Shown here one piece after another: positions 1 through 6,982 of a stretch of 11,780 nt of DNA. Both the position numbers and the translations under genes were made by a program. Every line of letters begins with the position of its first letter. Within the stretch, counting starts at the first letter, position 1. The notes under the pieces are model-generated. The model had not been told where the DNA came from and did no database searches. It worked only from the letters and a program-made list of their open reading frames with translations. Source of the stretch: Bacteroidales bacterium (lineage in GTDB: Bacteria; Bacteroidota; Bacteroidia; Bacteroidales; VadinHA17); NCBI GenBank assembly GCA_012514255.1, contig JAAZAP010000130.1, positions 1 through 11,780 on the forward strand, read 5' to 3'.

Positions 1-2
1 CC

Positions 3-221
3 CACTTCAACTATATCAGACCCCTGCCCGGGAATACGGATAAGGTGTTCGCAGGCTTCAAGAAACTGGTCGTATGTGAACTGAATACGGGCCAGTTTGC
101 CAACTATCTGAGAATGAAGCACCAGAAATACAACTATCATCAGTACAACAAGATTCAGGGGCTTCCTTTTACCGTCAAAGAGATTAAGGATTATTGTATT
201 AAACTGCTGGAGGGTAAGTAA
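3..221 (+). CDS. korA: 2-oxoacid:ferredoxin oxidoreductase subunit alpha (KorA), 3' end only
   Basis: This is the C-terminal 72 residues of the alpha subunit, read in the frame that starts at base 3 and ends at TAA 219-221; the start lies before the window. The visible piece begins HFNYIRPLPGNTDKVF and includes a KKLVVCELNTGQFANYLR stretch, typical of the transketolase-C-terminal-like domain of KorA/OFOR alpha subunits, which helps bind the 2-oxoacid and CoA. The complex decarboxylates 2-oxoglutarate (or a related 2-oxoacid) with CoA and reduces ferredoxin in the cytoplasm. Only one base separates its stop from the korB start, so the two are surely co-transcribed and probably translationally coupled. 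Whether the gamma domain is fused at the N-terminus, as is usual in Bacteroidota, cannot be seen. Confidence 0.88.
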   Translation, partial: HFNYIRPLPGNTDKVFAGFKKLVVCELNTGQFANYLRMKHQKYNYHQYNKIQGLPFTVKEIKDYCIKLLEGK

Positions 222-222
222 A

Positions 223-1245
223 ATGGCTGAAACAAATAATAATCACTACGTAGCGAAGGACTTCAAGAGTGATCAGGAGGTAAGATGGTGCCCGGGATGC
301 GGTGACCATGGTATCCTGGCCTCTCTGCAGAAGACACTGGCAGAGCTGGATCTCCCCAGGGAAAAATATGTCTTCGTATCAGGTATAGGATGTTCATCAA
401 GGTTACCCTACTACATGAATACCTACGGCTTCCACAGCATTCACGGCAGGGCTGCAGCCATAGCCACGGGCATAAAGGTTGCCAATCCTGACCTGATCGT
501 CTGGGAGATGACCGGCGACGGCGATGCGCTGGCTATCGGGGGCAATCATTATATACATGCCATAAGGCGTAACATTGACCTCAAGATCATACTCTTCAAT
601 AATGAGATCTATGGACTTACCAAGGGCCAGTACTCCCCCACATCGAAGAAGGGTTTGCATACCAAGACCTCGCCCTATGGCACCATTGAGGAGCCCTTTA
701 AGATAGGTGAGCTGACTATTGGCGCCAACGGGCGCTTCTTTGCCCGCACGATAGACTATAACCTGCAACTCTCCAATGAGGTTTACAAGGAGGCTGCCAG
801 GTTCCATGGCACTGCCGTTGTTGAGGTCATCCAGAACTGTGTCATCTTCAATGATGGTGCTCATGATGCTTTCACCAGCAAGGAGACACGTGATGATAAC
901 ACAATCACACTGCACCACGGTGAGAAGATGATCTTTGGCAAGAACCGCGACAAGGGCATTATCCTCAAGGACCTCAAACTGAAGGTGGTCAAGCTGGGCG
1001 AGAACGGCATCACGGAGAAGGACATCCTCACCCATGACGCTCATGAACCCAACCCGGGCATACACTACAGGCTGGCAGGCATGTCCCTGCCTGAATATCC
1101 TGTGGCCATGGGCGTGATCAGGTCTATCGATGCCCAGACTTATGATGCTGCCATGATGGAGCAGCATGAGAGGGTCCAGGCCGCTTCGAAGATCAGGAGC
1201 GTTGATGAGCTCCTGCGCAGCGGATCAACCTGGGAGGTGAAGTAG
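223..1245 (+). CDS. korB: 2-oxoacid:ferredoxin oxidoreductase subunit beta (KorB)
   Basis: This 340-residue protein is the thiamine-diphosphate-binding beta subunit that pairs with KorA. Together they convert 2-oxoglutarate (or another 2-oxoacid) plus CoA to the acyl-CoA, CO2 and reduced ferredoxin. The cysteines expected to hold the single [4Fe-4S] cluster are present: C23 and C26 in WCPGCGDH, C57 in GIGCSSR and C206 in IQNCVIF. The TPP/Mg motif GDGDALAIGGNH sits at 98-109 and ends with NNEIYGLTKGQ at 126-136. Length matches the family. The ATG at 223 is supported by a GGAGGG sequence at 209-214, inside the end of korA. Substrate preference (2-oxoglutarate versus pyruvate or branched acids) is not certain from this subunit; the Kor assignment rests on overall resemblance. 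Confidence 0.93.
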   Translation: MAETNNNHYVAKDFKSDQEVRWCPGCGDHGILASLQKTLAELDLPREKYVFVSGIGCSSRLPYYMNTYGFHSIHGRAAAIATGIKVANPDLIVWEMTGDGDALAIGGNHYIHAIRRNIDLKIILFNNEIYGLTKGQYSPTSKKGLHTKTSPYGTIEEPFKIGELTIGANGRFFARTIDYNLQLSNEVYKEAARFHGTAVVEVIQNCVIFNDGAHDAFTSKETRDDNTITLHHGEKMIFGKNRDKGIILKDLKLKVVKLGENGITEKDILTHDAHEPNPGIHYRLAGMSLPEYPVAMGVIRSIDAQTYDAAMMEQHERVQAASKIRSVDELLRSGSTWEVK

Positions 1246-1289
1246 TCGTCCTGATTTATTCCGTTGCCGGAAGGCACGAAGTCATTATC

Positions 1290-1324
1290 AACAGCCGGTT
1301 CTGCAAGATGCAGGACCGGCTGTT
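1290..1324 (+). terminator. Long hairpin after korB, probable terminator
   Basis: Bases 1290-1305 (AACAGCCGGTTCTGCA) pair with 1309-1324 to give a 16-bp stem containing one G-U pair and a 3-base loop (AGA). It lies 44 bases after the korB stop and 53 bases before the next gene. There is no clean T-run directly after the stem, so it could end transcription in a non-canonical way or protect the 3' end of the korAB message. Confidence 0.6.
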
Positions 1325-1377
1325 CCATCCTATACTGATTTTGTTTATTTTGGCACAATACTTTATATGATGGCCCG

Positions 1378-4300
1378 ATGAATGAGTTTCCCGATGACGG
1401 CAGCGGTTATTCGCGTGACATACATTACCAGCAGGAGCGGTTGAAGGAGCTGGCATGTATCAACCGTGTCACCCAGATACTCAAGGAGAATAAACCCCTT
1501 GATGATACCCTGATGAATCTCGTTCTTGAGCTTCCTACAGCCCTGCAGTATCCTGACTACACCGTAGCATGCATAAAGTATCTGGGGAAAACATATGAGA
1601 CTCCTGGCTTCATTGAGACTGAATGGAAGCTGGTACAGGGCTTTGAAACAATTATGGGAGAAGGTTCGGTGGAGGTATGCTACACACGCTCCTTCGTGCA
1701 GGAGGATGAGGGCCCCTTCATGAAGGAGGAGCGTGACCTGCTCATTAACTTCGCCGACCTGATCAACGGTTACATTAACAGCCTTGAGGCTGACACCACC
1801 ACGGAACAGGACACAAGACAGGAGATAGCGGTACCGCAGGATCCTGACAGCAGTACCATCCGCCGGCTGCTGCAACAATTCCTTGACAGACATAATGCCG
1901 AGAGGGATGTGTTCCATGACCTGATGCCTTTCATGGTCAGGGAGATACTGCTGGTGGCAAGTCTTTATGATGCCTATTCCATAGAAGGAGAGGGGCGCTT
2001 TTCTGACTATATGCTCGGCGAATACTACCAGATGAGCCTCACAACAATCCCCCGCATAACGGGTGTCTCGGGTGAGGATGAAGCTTTTTCACGCCTGGAG
2101 GCAAGACACTATGACATGATCATCATCATGGTGGGCGTGGACAAGGCCAAACCCCTTGAGATATGCAGGAAGATAAAGGATAAGTACCCGTACATACCCA
2201 CATATATACTGCTTAACAATCCCGGAGATATACCATACGTGCAGGAGCAGAAAAGGCTGGGCGTTCCGTTTGACAACCTCTTTGTCTGGACCGGAGAGTC
2301 AAGAGTCTTCTTTGCCATGGCCAAACTGCTTGAAGACAAGGTGAACGTGCGAAATGACACCCGTAAAGGCCTTACCGGGGTGATACTCATTATAGAGGAT
2401 GCCCCTGATTACTACTCCACGTACGTGCCGATGCTCTACACCCTTGTCCTGGAGCAGACACGTATCCTTATTGAGGATGTATCCTCCGATGAACTCTACA
2501 AGGTCCTTAAACTGAGGGCCAGGCCGAAGATCCTTCTCGCCACCACCTGGGAAGAAGCAATATCAGTATACGAAAAGTACCGCGACCGTCTGTTGGGGGT
2601 CATCTCTGATATGCGTTTTCCGCGTAACGGTGAGCTTTATGATATGGCAGGCTACGAATTGATAAGCCTGGTACGGCAGGAACAACCAAGGCTGCCCACC
2701 CTGCTGCAGTCGTCCGACCCTGGTAACGCACGCTTTGCCGAGAAACTAAAGGCAAGCTTCATTAACAAGAATTCAGAATCTCTGCTCCAGGATCTGAAAT
2801 CTTTCATCACCTATTACCTCGGCTTCGGACACTTTGTCTACCGTGACACCAGGGGCCGCCAGATAGCCGTCGCCAAGTCGATGAAGGAGTTCGAGTCATT
2901 CCTCAAGACAGTCCCGGAAGACTCCCTGGTCTACCATGCCATGAAGAACCACTTCTCTCTTTGGCTTATGGCAAGGGGAGAGGTGAAGATAGCCAAGATG
3001 ATCAATCCGGTAAAGGTGGCAGACTTCAACAGCCTCAGGGAGATGAGGGAGTTCCTGCTGGATATCATAAGGAAGAGGCGCCGCGAGATGAACAAGGGTA
3101 AGGTGGTTAACTTTGACGAGTCACTGATGATTGATGAGTCAAACGTGGTCAGCTTTGCCGGCGGATCACTGGGAGGGAAAGGTCGCGGCCTGGCATTCAT
3201 CTCCACCCTGATCTACAGCTTTGAGCTCGGCCGCCTGCTGCCGGGAATAAACATCCGGACCCCTCTCACCGCCATAATCGGCACTGATGAGTTTGACCAG
3301 TTCATGGAGGCCAACCGTCTCTGGGAGGTGGTCAATACGGAGAAGGACTTCTCTGCCTTGCAGAAACAGTTCCTGGCAGGAACCATCAGTGAAGAGCTGG
3401 AACACAAGCTGGATGTCTTCATCAGACTTAACAACAAGCCTCTCGCGGTAAGATCGTCCAGTCTCTTTGAGGACTCGCTGAGCCAGCCTTTCTCAGGCAT
3501 CTTCGGCACCTACCTGCTGCCAAACAACCACCCTGATCCGGAAGTGAGGCTGATGCAGCTCATCGGGGCTATCAAACTGGTCTTCTCTTCTATCTATTCA
3601 GACAACTCGCGGATATATTTTGAGGCTGTCAACTACAAGATTGAACAGGAGAAGATGGCCGTGGTCATCCAGGCCGTTGTGGGCAACAGGTTTGGTGATC
3701 TCTTCTATCCTCATATCAGTGGTACGGCACAGTCGTTCAACTTCTACCCGGTGGCCAATATGACACCGCATGACGGATTTGCCGTTGCGGCAGTGGGTCT
3801 GGGGCAGTATGTGCTTGACGGCGAAAAGGCCTTCAGGTTCTCACCTGCCTACCCGGCACTCGATATTGTTTCCATCAATGACCTGACAAGGTACTCACAG
3901 ACAGAGTTCTACGCCGTTAACCTTGCCCGCAGTGAGATCGATCTTCTCCAGGGAGAGAATGCGGGCCTGGTGAAGATGGATATCGCCAAGGCAGAGAGTG
4001 ATGGTACCCTGACACACACAGCATCAGTATACAGTATTGACAATGATACCCTTAATCCGGGACTGACGGTGCCGGGACCGAGGGTTGTCAATTTTGCCAA
4101 CATTCTCAAGTATGACTATATCCCGCTGGCTCATACCCTCAAGACCGTGCTTGAGGTGGTGCGTGAAGCATTCGGGGCGCCGGTGGAGATAGAGTATGCC
4201 GTTGACCTGAACAAGGATGAGGAGGAGAGGGCTGCTTTTTACCTGCTTCAGATCAAGCCGCTGGTGGGCAGCGGCGCAGGATACTCAATTGACCCGGAGA

Positions 4301-4824
4301 GCGTGTTTACAGATGATACAATCCTGGTATCGCGCAAGAGCATGGGCAACGGACTGGTGGAGGGTATCACTGATATCATCTATGTGGAGCCTGACATGTT
4401 TGACAACCTGAAGACTGCCGAGATGGCCTCGGAGATAGATGCCATCAACAGGAAGATGCTTGCCAGGGGCAGAAAATATGTACTCATAGGCCCCGGACGA
4501 TGGGGTACCAAGGACCGCTTCCTCGGCATACCGGTTGAATGGCCCCAGATATCAAACGCCAGGATAATAGTTGAGGTGAGCCTTCCCGCCTTCCACGTTG
4601 ATGCCTCACAGGGATCACACTTCTTCCATAATGTAACCTCAATGGGCATTGGGTACTTTGCCGTGAACGAAGCCACTGCCGAGGGAGTGATCATGTGGGA
4701 TAAGCTCCGAAGGCAGAAAGAGATAGGCAAAGGTCACTGGTTCAGGCATGTCCGGTTCCCCAAACCCCTGGTCATACGCATGGACGGCCGGCTGGGTATG
4801 GCGGTGATATCCCTGGGTGTGTAA
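1378..4824 (+). CDS. Receiver-containing PEP synthase/PPDK-like protein (GAF-REC-REC-ATP-binding)
   Basis: This 1148-residue multidomain protein resembles proteins annotated in Bacteroidota as phosphoenolpyruvate synthase-like, but it is not a standard PEP synthase. By eye: residues about 18-135 form a GAF-like sensor also seen in some histidine kinases (RLKELACINR, then TEWK and GPFMKEERD); about 186-322 form a receiver-like fold whose phospho-acceptor, Thr/Ser and Lys positions are lost (M251/V252, N280, W304); about 333-480 form a second receiver with E340/D341, D411, S445/S446 and K464 in the expected places. Residues 480-590 are a conserved connector containing NHFSLWLMARGE. Residues about 590-962 are the PPDK N-terminal ATP-binding domain, with a glycine-rich loop at 595-604, VRSSSLFED at 691-699, EIEYAVD at 937-943 and LLQIKP at 956-961. 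The last 186 residues contain GPGRWGTKDRFLG and GSHFFHNV. No PEP/pyruvate TIM barrel follows. It may be a phosphorylation-controlled ATP-dependent phosphotransferase; the true reaction is unknown. A poor TAnnTTTG match lies at 1345-1352. Domain calls are fairly sure, function is not. Confidence 0.85.
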   Translation: MNEFPDDGSGYSRDIHYQQERLKELACINRVTQILKENKPLDDTLMNLVLELPTALQYPDYTVACIKYLGKTYETPGFIETEWKLVQGFETIMGEGSVEVCYTRSFVQEDEGPFMKEERDLLINFADLINGYINSLEADTTTEQDTRQEIAVPQDPDSSTIRRLLQQFLDRHNAERDVFHDLMPFMVREILLVASLYDAYSIEGEGRFSDYMLGEYYQMSLTTIPRITGVSGEDEAFSRLEARHYDMIIIMVGVDKAKPLEICRKIKDKYPYIPTYILLNNPGDIPYVQEQKRLGVPFDNLFVWTGESRVFFAMAKLLEDKVNVRNDTRKGLTGVILIIEDAPDYYSTYVPMLYTLVLEQTRILIEDVSSDELYKVLKLRARPKILLATTWEEAISVYEKYRDRLLGVISDMRFPRNGELYDMAGYELISLVRQEQPRLPTLLQSSDPGNARFAEKLKASFINKNSESLLQDLKSFITYYLGFGHFVYRDTRGRQIAVAKSMKEFESFLKTVPEDSLVYHAMKNHFSLWLMARGEVKIAKMINPVKVADFNSLREMREFLLDIIRKRRREMNKGKVVNFDESLMIDESNVVSFAGGSLGGKGRGLAFISTLIYSFELGRLLPGINIRTPLTAIIGTDEFDQFMEANRLWEVVNTEKDFSALQKQFLAGTISEELEHKLDVFIRLNNKPLAVRSSSLFEDSLSQPFSGIFGTYLLPNNHPDPEVRLMQLIGAIKLVFSSIYSDNSRIYFEAVNYKIEQEKMAVVIQAVVGNRFGDLFYPHISGTAQSFNFYPVANMTPHDGFAVAAVGLGQYVLDGEKAFRFSPAYPALDIVSINDLTRYSQTEFYAVNLARSEIDLLQGENAGLVKMDIAKAESDGTLTHTASVYSIDNDTLNPGLTVPGPRVVNFANILKYDYIPLAHTLKTVLEVVREAFGAPVEIEYAVDLNKDEEERAAFYLLQIKPLVGSGAGYSIDPESVFTDDTILVSRKSMGNGLVEGITDIIYVEPDMFDNLKTAEMASEIDAINRKMLARGRKYVLIGPGRWGTKDRFLGIPVEWPQISNARIIVEVSLPAFHVDASQGSHFFHNVTSMGIGYFAVNEATAEGVIMWDKLRRQKEIGKGHWFRHVRFPKPLVIRMDGRLGMAVISLGV

Positions 4825-4929
4825 TAACAGCCTTGCATTGACCTAACAGGGAGTCTCAAACCTCCTGCTATCCTGTAATGACCTGATATTTGCCATCCAA
4901 TGACGTGGCGTTGGGTCCGAAATCCGCTG

Positions 4930-5820
4930 CTACGGCATCATAATTTCAATTGATGATACGGAAATATCGGGATTGATTTTCCTGACCAATCCCTGTAACA
5001 CAGTGCCCGGACCTGCCTCAATGAACTCTGTGGCACCGTCGGCAACCATCCTCTGTATGGTCTGTGTCCATCTTACCGGCGAGGTGAGCTGGGCTATCAG
5101 ATTAATCCTTACCTCATCAGGACCTGTCGCCGGCAAGCCTGTAACATTCTGGTAGACAGGACACAATGGTTTCCTGAAATGCGCGTTCCTGATCGCCTCT
5201 TCCAGCTCCTGTCTTGCCGGCTCCATTGATGGCGAGTGGAATCCGCCACTGACGGAGAGAGGGATGATCCTCCTTCCGCCCCGGCGTTTCAGCTCTTCCG
5301 TAGCCTGTGCCACACCCTCCAGGGTACCTGAGATCACTATCTGGCCGGGGCTGTTGTAGTTGGCCGCCACCACCGTACCACCCTGCAGGGCACATACCTC
5401 TTCCACCACGGCATCATCCATGCCTATTACGGCAGCCATGGTTGAGGGATTGATCTCGCAGGCATGCTGCATGGCCATAGCTCTGCCGGCCACGAGGGAC
5501 AGACCCTCTTCCAGGGTGAGAGCACCGGCAGCAACCAGCGCTGAGAACTCTCCCAGGGAGTGGCCGGCAACCATGGCCGGAGCAAAAACATCGGCTGCCA
5601 CTGCAGTGAGTATCACTGAATGCAGAAAGATGGCAGGCTGTGTCACCCGTGTCTGCCTCAGCTCCTCGTCGGTGCCCGAGAACATTATATCAGTGATCCT
5701 GAACCCCAGCAGTTCATTGGCCTGCTCAAACATTTCACGCGCAGCAGGGTATCTGTCGTACAAATCTTTTCCCATCCCGGAGAACTGAGCGCCCTGCCCG
5801 GGAAAAACAAACGCTTTCAT
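4930..5820 (-). CDS. fabD: Malonyl-CoA:ACP transacylase (FabD)
   Basis: FabD moves the malonyl group from malonyl-CoA to acyl carrier protein, supplying the extender for type II fatty acid synthesis in the cytoplasm. The 296-residue protein has the N-terminal PGQGAQ motif at 7-12, the nucleophile in GHSLGE (S88), the arginine that holds the malonyl carboxylate (R113 in AGRA), the catalytic histidine (H195 in SGGFHSP) and Q244, matching S92, R117, H201 and Q250 of the E. coli enzyme. Length is close to the usual 300-310. It is the last gene of a minus-strand operon, 30 bases after the folE stop. It ends tail-to-tail with the PPDK-like gene across a 105-base gap in which I see no convincing terminator. 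The other fab genes are not in the window. Confidence 0.95.
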   Translation of the reverse strand: MKAFVFPGQGAQFSGMGKDLYDRYPAAREMFEQANELLGFRITDIMFSGTDEELRQTRVTQPAIFLHSVILTAVAADVFAPAMVAGHSLGEFSALVAAGALTLEEGLSLVAGRAMAMQHACEINPSTMAAVIGMDDAVVEEVCALQGGTVVAANYNSPGQIVISGTLEGVAQATEELKRRGGRRIIPLSVSGGFHSPSMEPARQELEEAIRNAHFRKPLCPVYQNVTGLPATGPDEVRINLIAQLTSPVRWTQTIQRMVADGATEFIEAGPGTVLQGLVRKINPDISVSSIEIMMP

Positions 5821-5850
5821 ATCATGCCTGGTTTTGTGTTTCGAATTGGT

Positions 5851-6486
5851 TTAATGCAATCTGCTGGCTATCAGATGCATAAACTCTTCGCGGGTGTTCA
5901 GGTTGGAGAGGAAGCAGCCGGTGAAGGCTGAGGTGGTGGTGACGGAATTCTGCTTCTGCACCCCCCTTATCTGCATGCACATATGCTGTGCCTCTATCAC
6001 CACAGCAACTCCCAGGGGCTTGAGATTCTCCTGGATGCAGTTTCTTATCTGGGTGGTGAGTCTCTCCTGCACCTGCAGCCTGGCGGCATATGTCTCAACA
6101 ACCCTTGCAACCTTGCTCAGGCCGGTAATGTAACCGTCAGGAATATATGCCACGTGAGCCTTGCCATGGAATGGCAGCATGTGATGCTCACACATTGAGT
6201 AGATATCAATATCCTTCACTATAACCATCTGCCGGTACTCTTCCTTAAAGATGGCGCTGCGTAGCATCTCCTCCGGATCTGACTGGTAACCCCTTGTAAG
6301 GAAACTGAGTGCCTTCGCAACACGCTCGGGCGTCTTGACCAGTCCCTCCCTGTCAGGATCCTCTCCCAGCAGTTTGAGAATCCTGTAATAATAACCTGAC
6401 ATCTCCTCGATAACCTCGGGATTCCATTTCTCGATTTTGTTGTATCCGTCTGACAGCCTGCCGCTGCCGTCATTTAGTTTTTCCAT
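5851..6486 (-). CDS. folE: GTP cyclohydrolase I (FolE)
   Basis: FolE opens and rearranges GTP to 7,8-dihydroneopterin triphosphate, the first step to folate, queuosine and biopterin-type cofactors. The 211-residue protein carries the family signature: [14 protein letters not shown] at about 47-60, [11 protein letters not shown] at 98-108, [11 protein letters not shown] at 120-130 and QERLTTQI at 140-147. Zinc ligands C99, H102 and C170 and catalytic H101 and H168 are all present, so it is the zinc type I enzyme rather than FolE2. The reading frame starts only 2 bases after the stop of the upstream pterin synthase gene, indicating tight coupling. Its product is the substrate of that neighbour, so the two probably act in sequence. 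Confidence 0.96.
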   Translation of the reverse strand: MEKLNDGSGRLSDGYNKIEKWNPEVIEEMSGYYYRILKLLGEDPDREGLVKTPERVAKALSFLTRGYQSDPEEMLRSAIFKEEYRQMVIVKDIDIYSMCEHHMLPFHGKAHVAYIPDGYITGLSKVARVVETYAARLQVQERLTTQIRNCIQENLKPLGVAVVIEAQHMCMQIRGVQKQNSVTTTSAFTGCFLSNLNTREEFMHLIASRLH

Positions 6487-6488
6487 AA

Positions 6489-6899
6489 TTATCCGTAATA
6501 TTCAACGTAATTGTTTTCAGTCTCTTCCACCCTCACACAGTGCAGGGTGGCACCCTCGGCTGCCAGCGGCGCTTCCAGCTCATGCCAGATGGCCATGGCC
6601 AGGTTTTCTGTGGTTGCCACCTTCCCCTGCATGAAATCCGTCTCCAGGTTCATGTTCTTATGATCAAGCTTCACCACAACCCTCTCATTCATTATCTCTT
6701 TCAGACGGGTGGCATTCATGAAATAACCGGTCTCAGGTTCAACCTCGCCCCTGACAGTCACCTTGAGCACATAATTGTGACCATGCCACATCGGATTGGA
6801 ACACTTACCGTAGATCCTCATGTTCTCCTCATCACTGAGGCCGGGACGAAACATTCTGTGTGCGGAGCTGAACCGCTCCCTTCTTGTAAGGTAGATCAT
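6489..6899 (-). CDS. 6-pyruvoyl-tetrahydropterin synthase / QueD family protein (PTPS-II-like motif)
   Basis: This 136-residue protein belongs to the COG0720 family, which acts on 7,8-dihydroneopterin triphosphate. Zinc ligands are H14 (SAHR) and H39 and H41 (HGHNY). The family also has LDHKNMNLE at 78-86, TTENLA at 96-101 and the substrate-holding glutamate region [13 protein letters not shown] at 124-136. The catalytic cysteine C33 sits in CSNPMWHGH, a C-x5-HGH spacing. That matches the mammalian-type PTPS-II (CNNPNGHGH in the human enzyme) and differs from the C-x3-HGH reported for bacterial QueD. It may therefore make 6-pyruvoyl-tetrahydropterin for a biopterin-like cofactor rather than 6-carboxy-tetrahydropterin for queuosine; either remains possible. 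No queC, queE or sepiapterin reductase is in view. It is the first gene of the operon with folE and fabD, so no gene symbol is forced. Confidence 0.88.
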   Translation of the reverse strand: MIYLTRRERFSSAHRMFRPGLSDEENMRIYGKCSNPMWHGHNYVLKVTVRGEVEPETGYFMNATRLKEIMNERVVVKLDHKNMNLETDFMQGKVATTENLAMAIWHELEAPLAAEGATLHCVRVEETENNYVEYYG

Positions 6900-6943
6900 G
6901 GCTGCTAATATAAATGGTTGGCCGGAATGAGGACTATTTTGTT

Positions 6944-6951
6944 CAAAAATA
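6944..6951 (-). promoter_or_regulatory. Bacteroidota -7 box for the PTPS-folE-fabD operon
   Basis: Read on the minus strand this is TATTTTTG, a perfect TAnnTTTG match, 44 bases before the ATG of the first operon gene. No exact TTTG is seen at the -33 position; the nearest is TTC at 6970-6968, 16 bases upstream. It lies in the 83-base divergent gap shared with mqnB. On the plus strand a one-mismatch box, TATATTTA at 6953-6960, could serve mqnB. Confidence 0.5.
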
Positions 6952-6982
6952 ATATATTTATCACTCTGAACGGTTAAGGCTG

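Noticed and set aside
403..1167. Long open frame of 254 codons on the minus strand inside korB
   Set aside because: It is antisense to a clearly real gene with intact motifs and has no recognisable protein features; such frames arise from biased codon use.
1345..1366. Promoter for the PPDK-like gene
   Set aside because: TTATTTTG (1345-1352) has one mismatch at a key base and TACTTTAT (1359-1366) has two; neither has a well-spaced TTTG, so no promoter is listed.
4848..4868. Hairpin in the gap between the PPDK-like gene and fabD
   Set aside because: CAGGGAG and CTCCTG give only six pairs with a bulge and no T-run follows, too weak to call a terminator.
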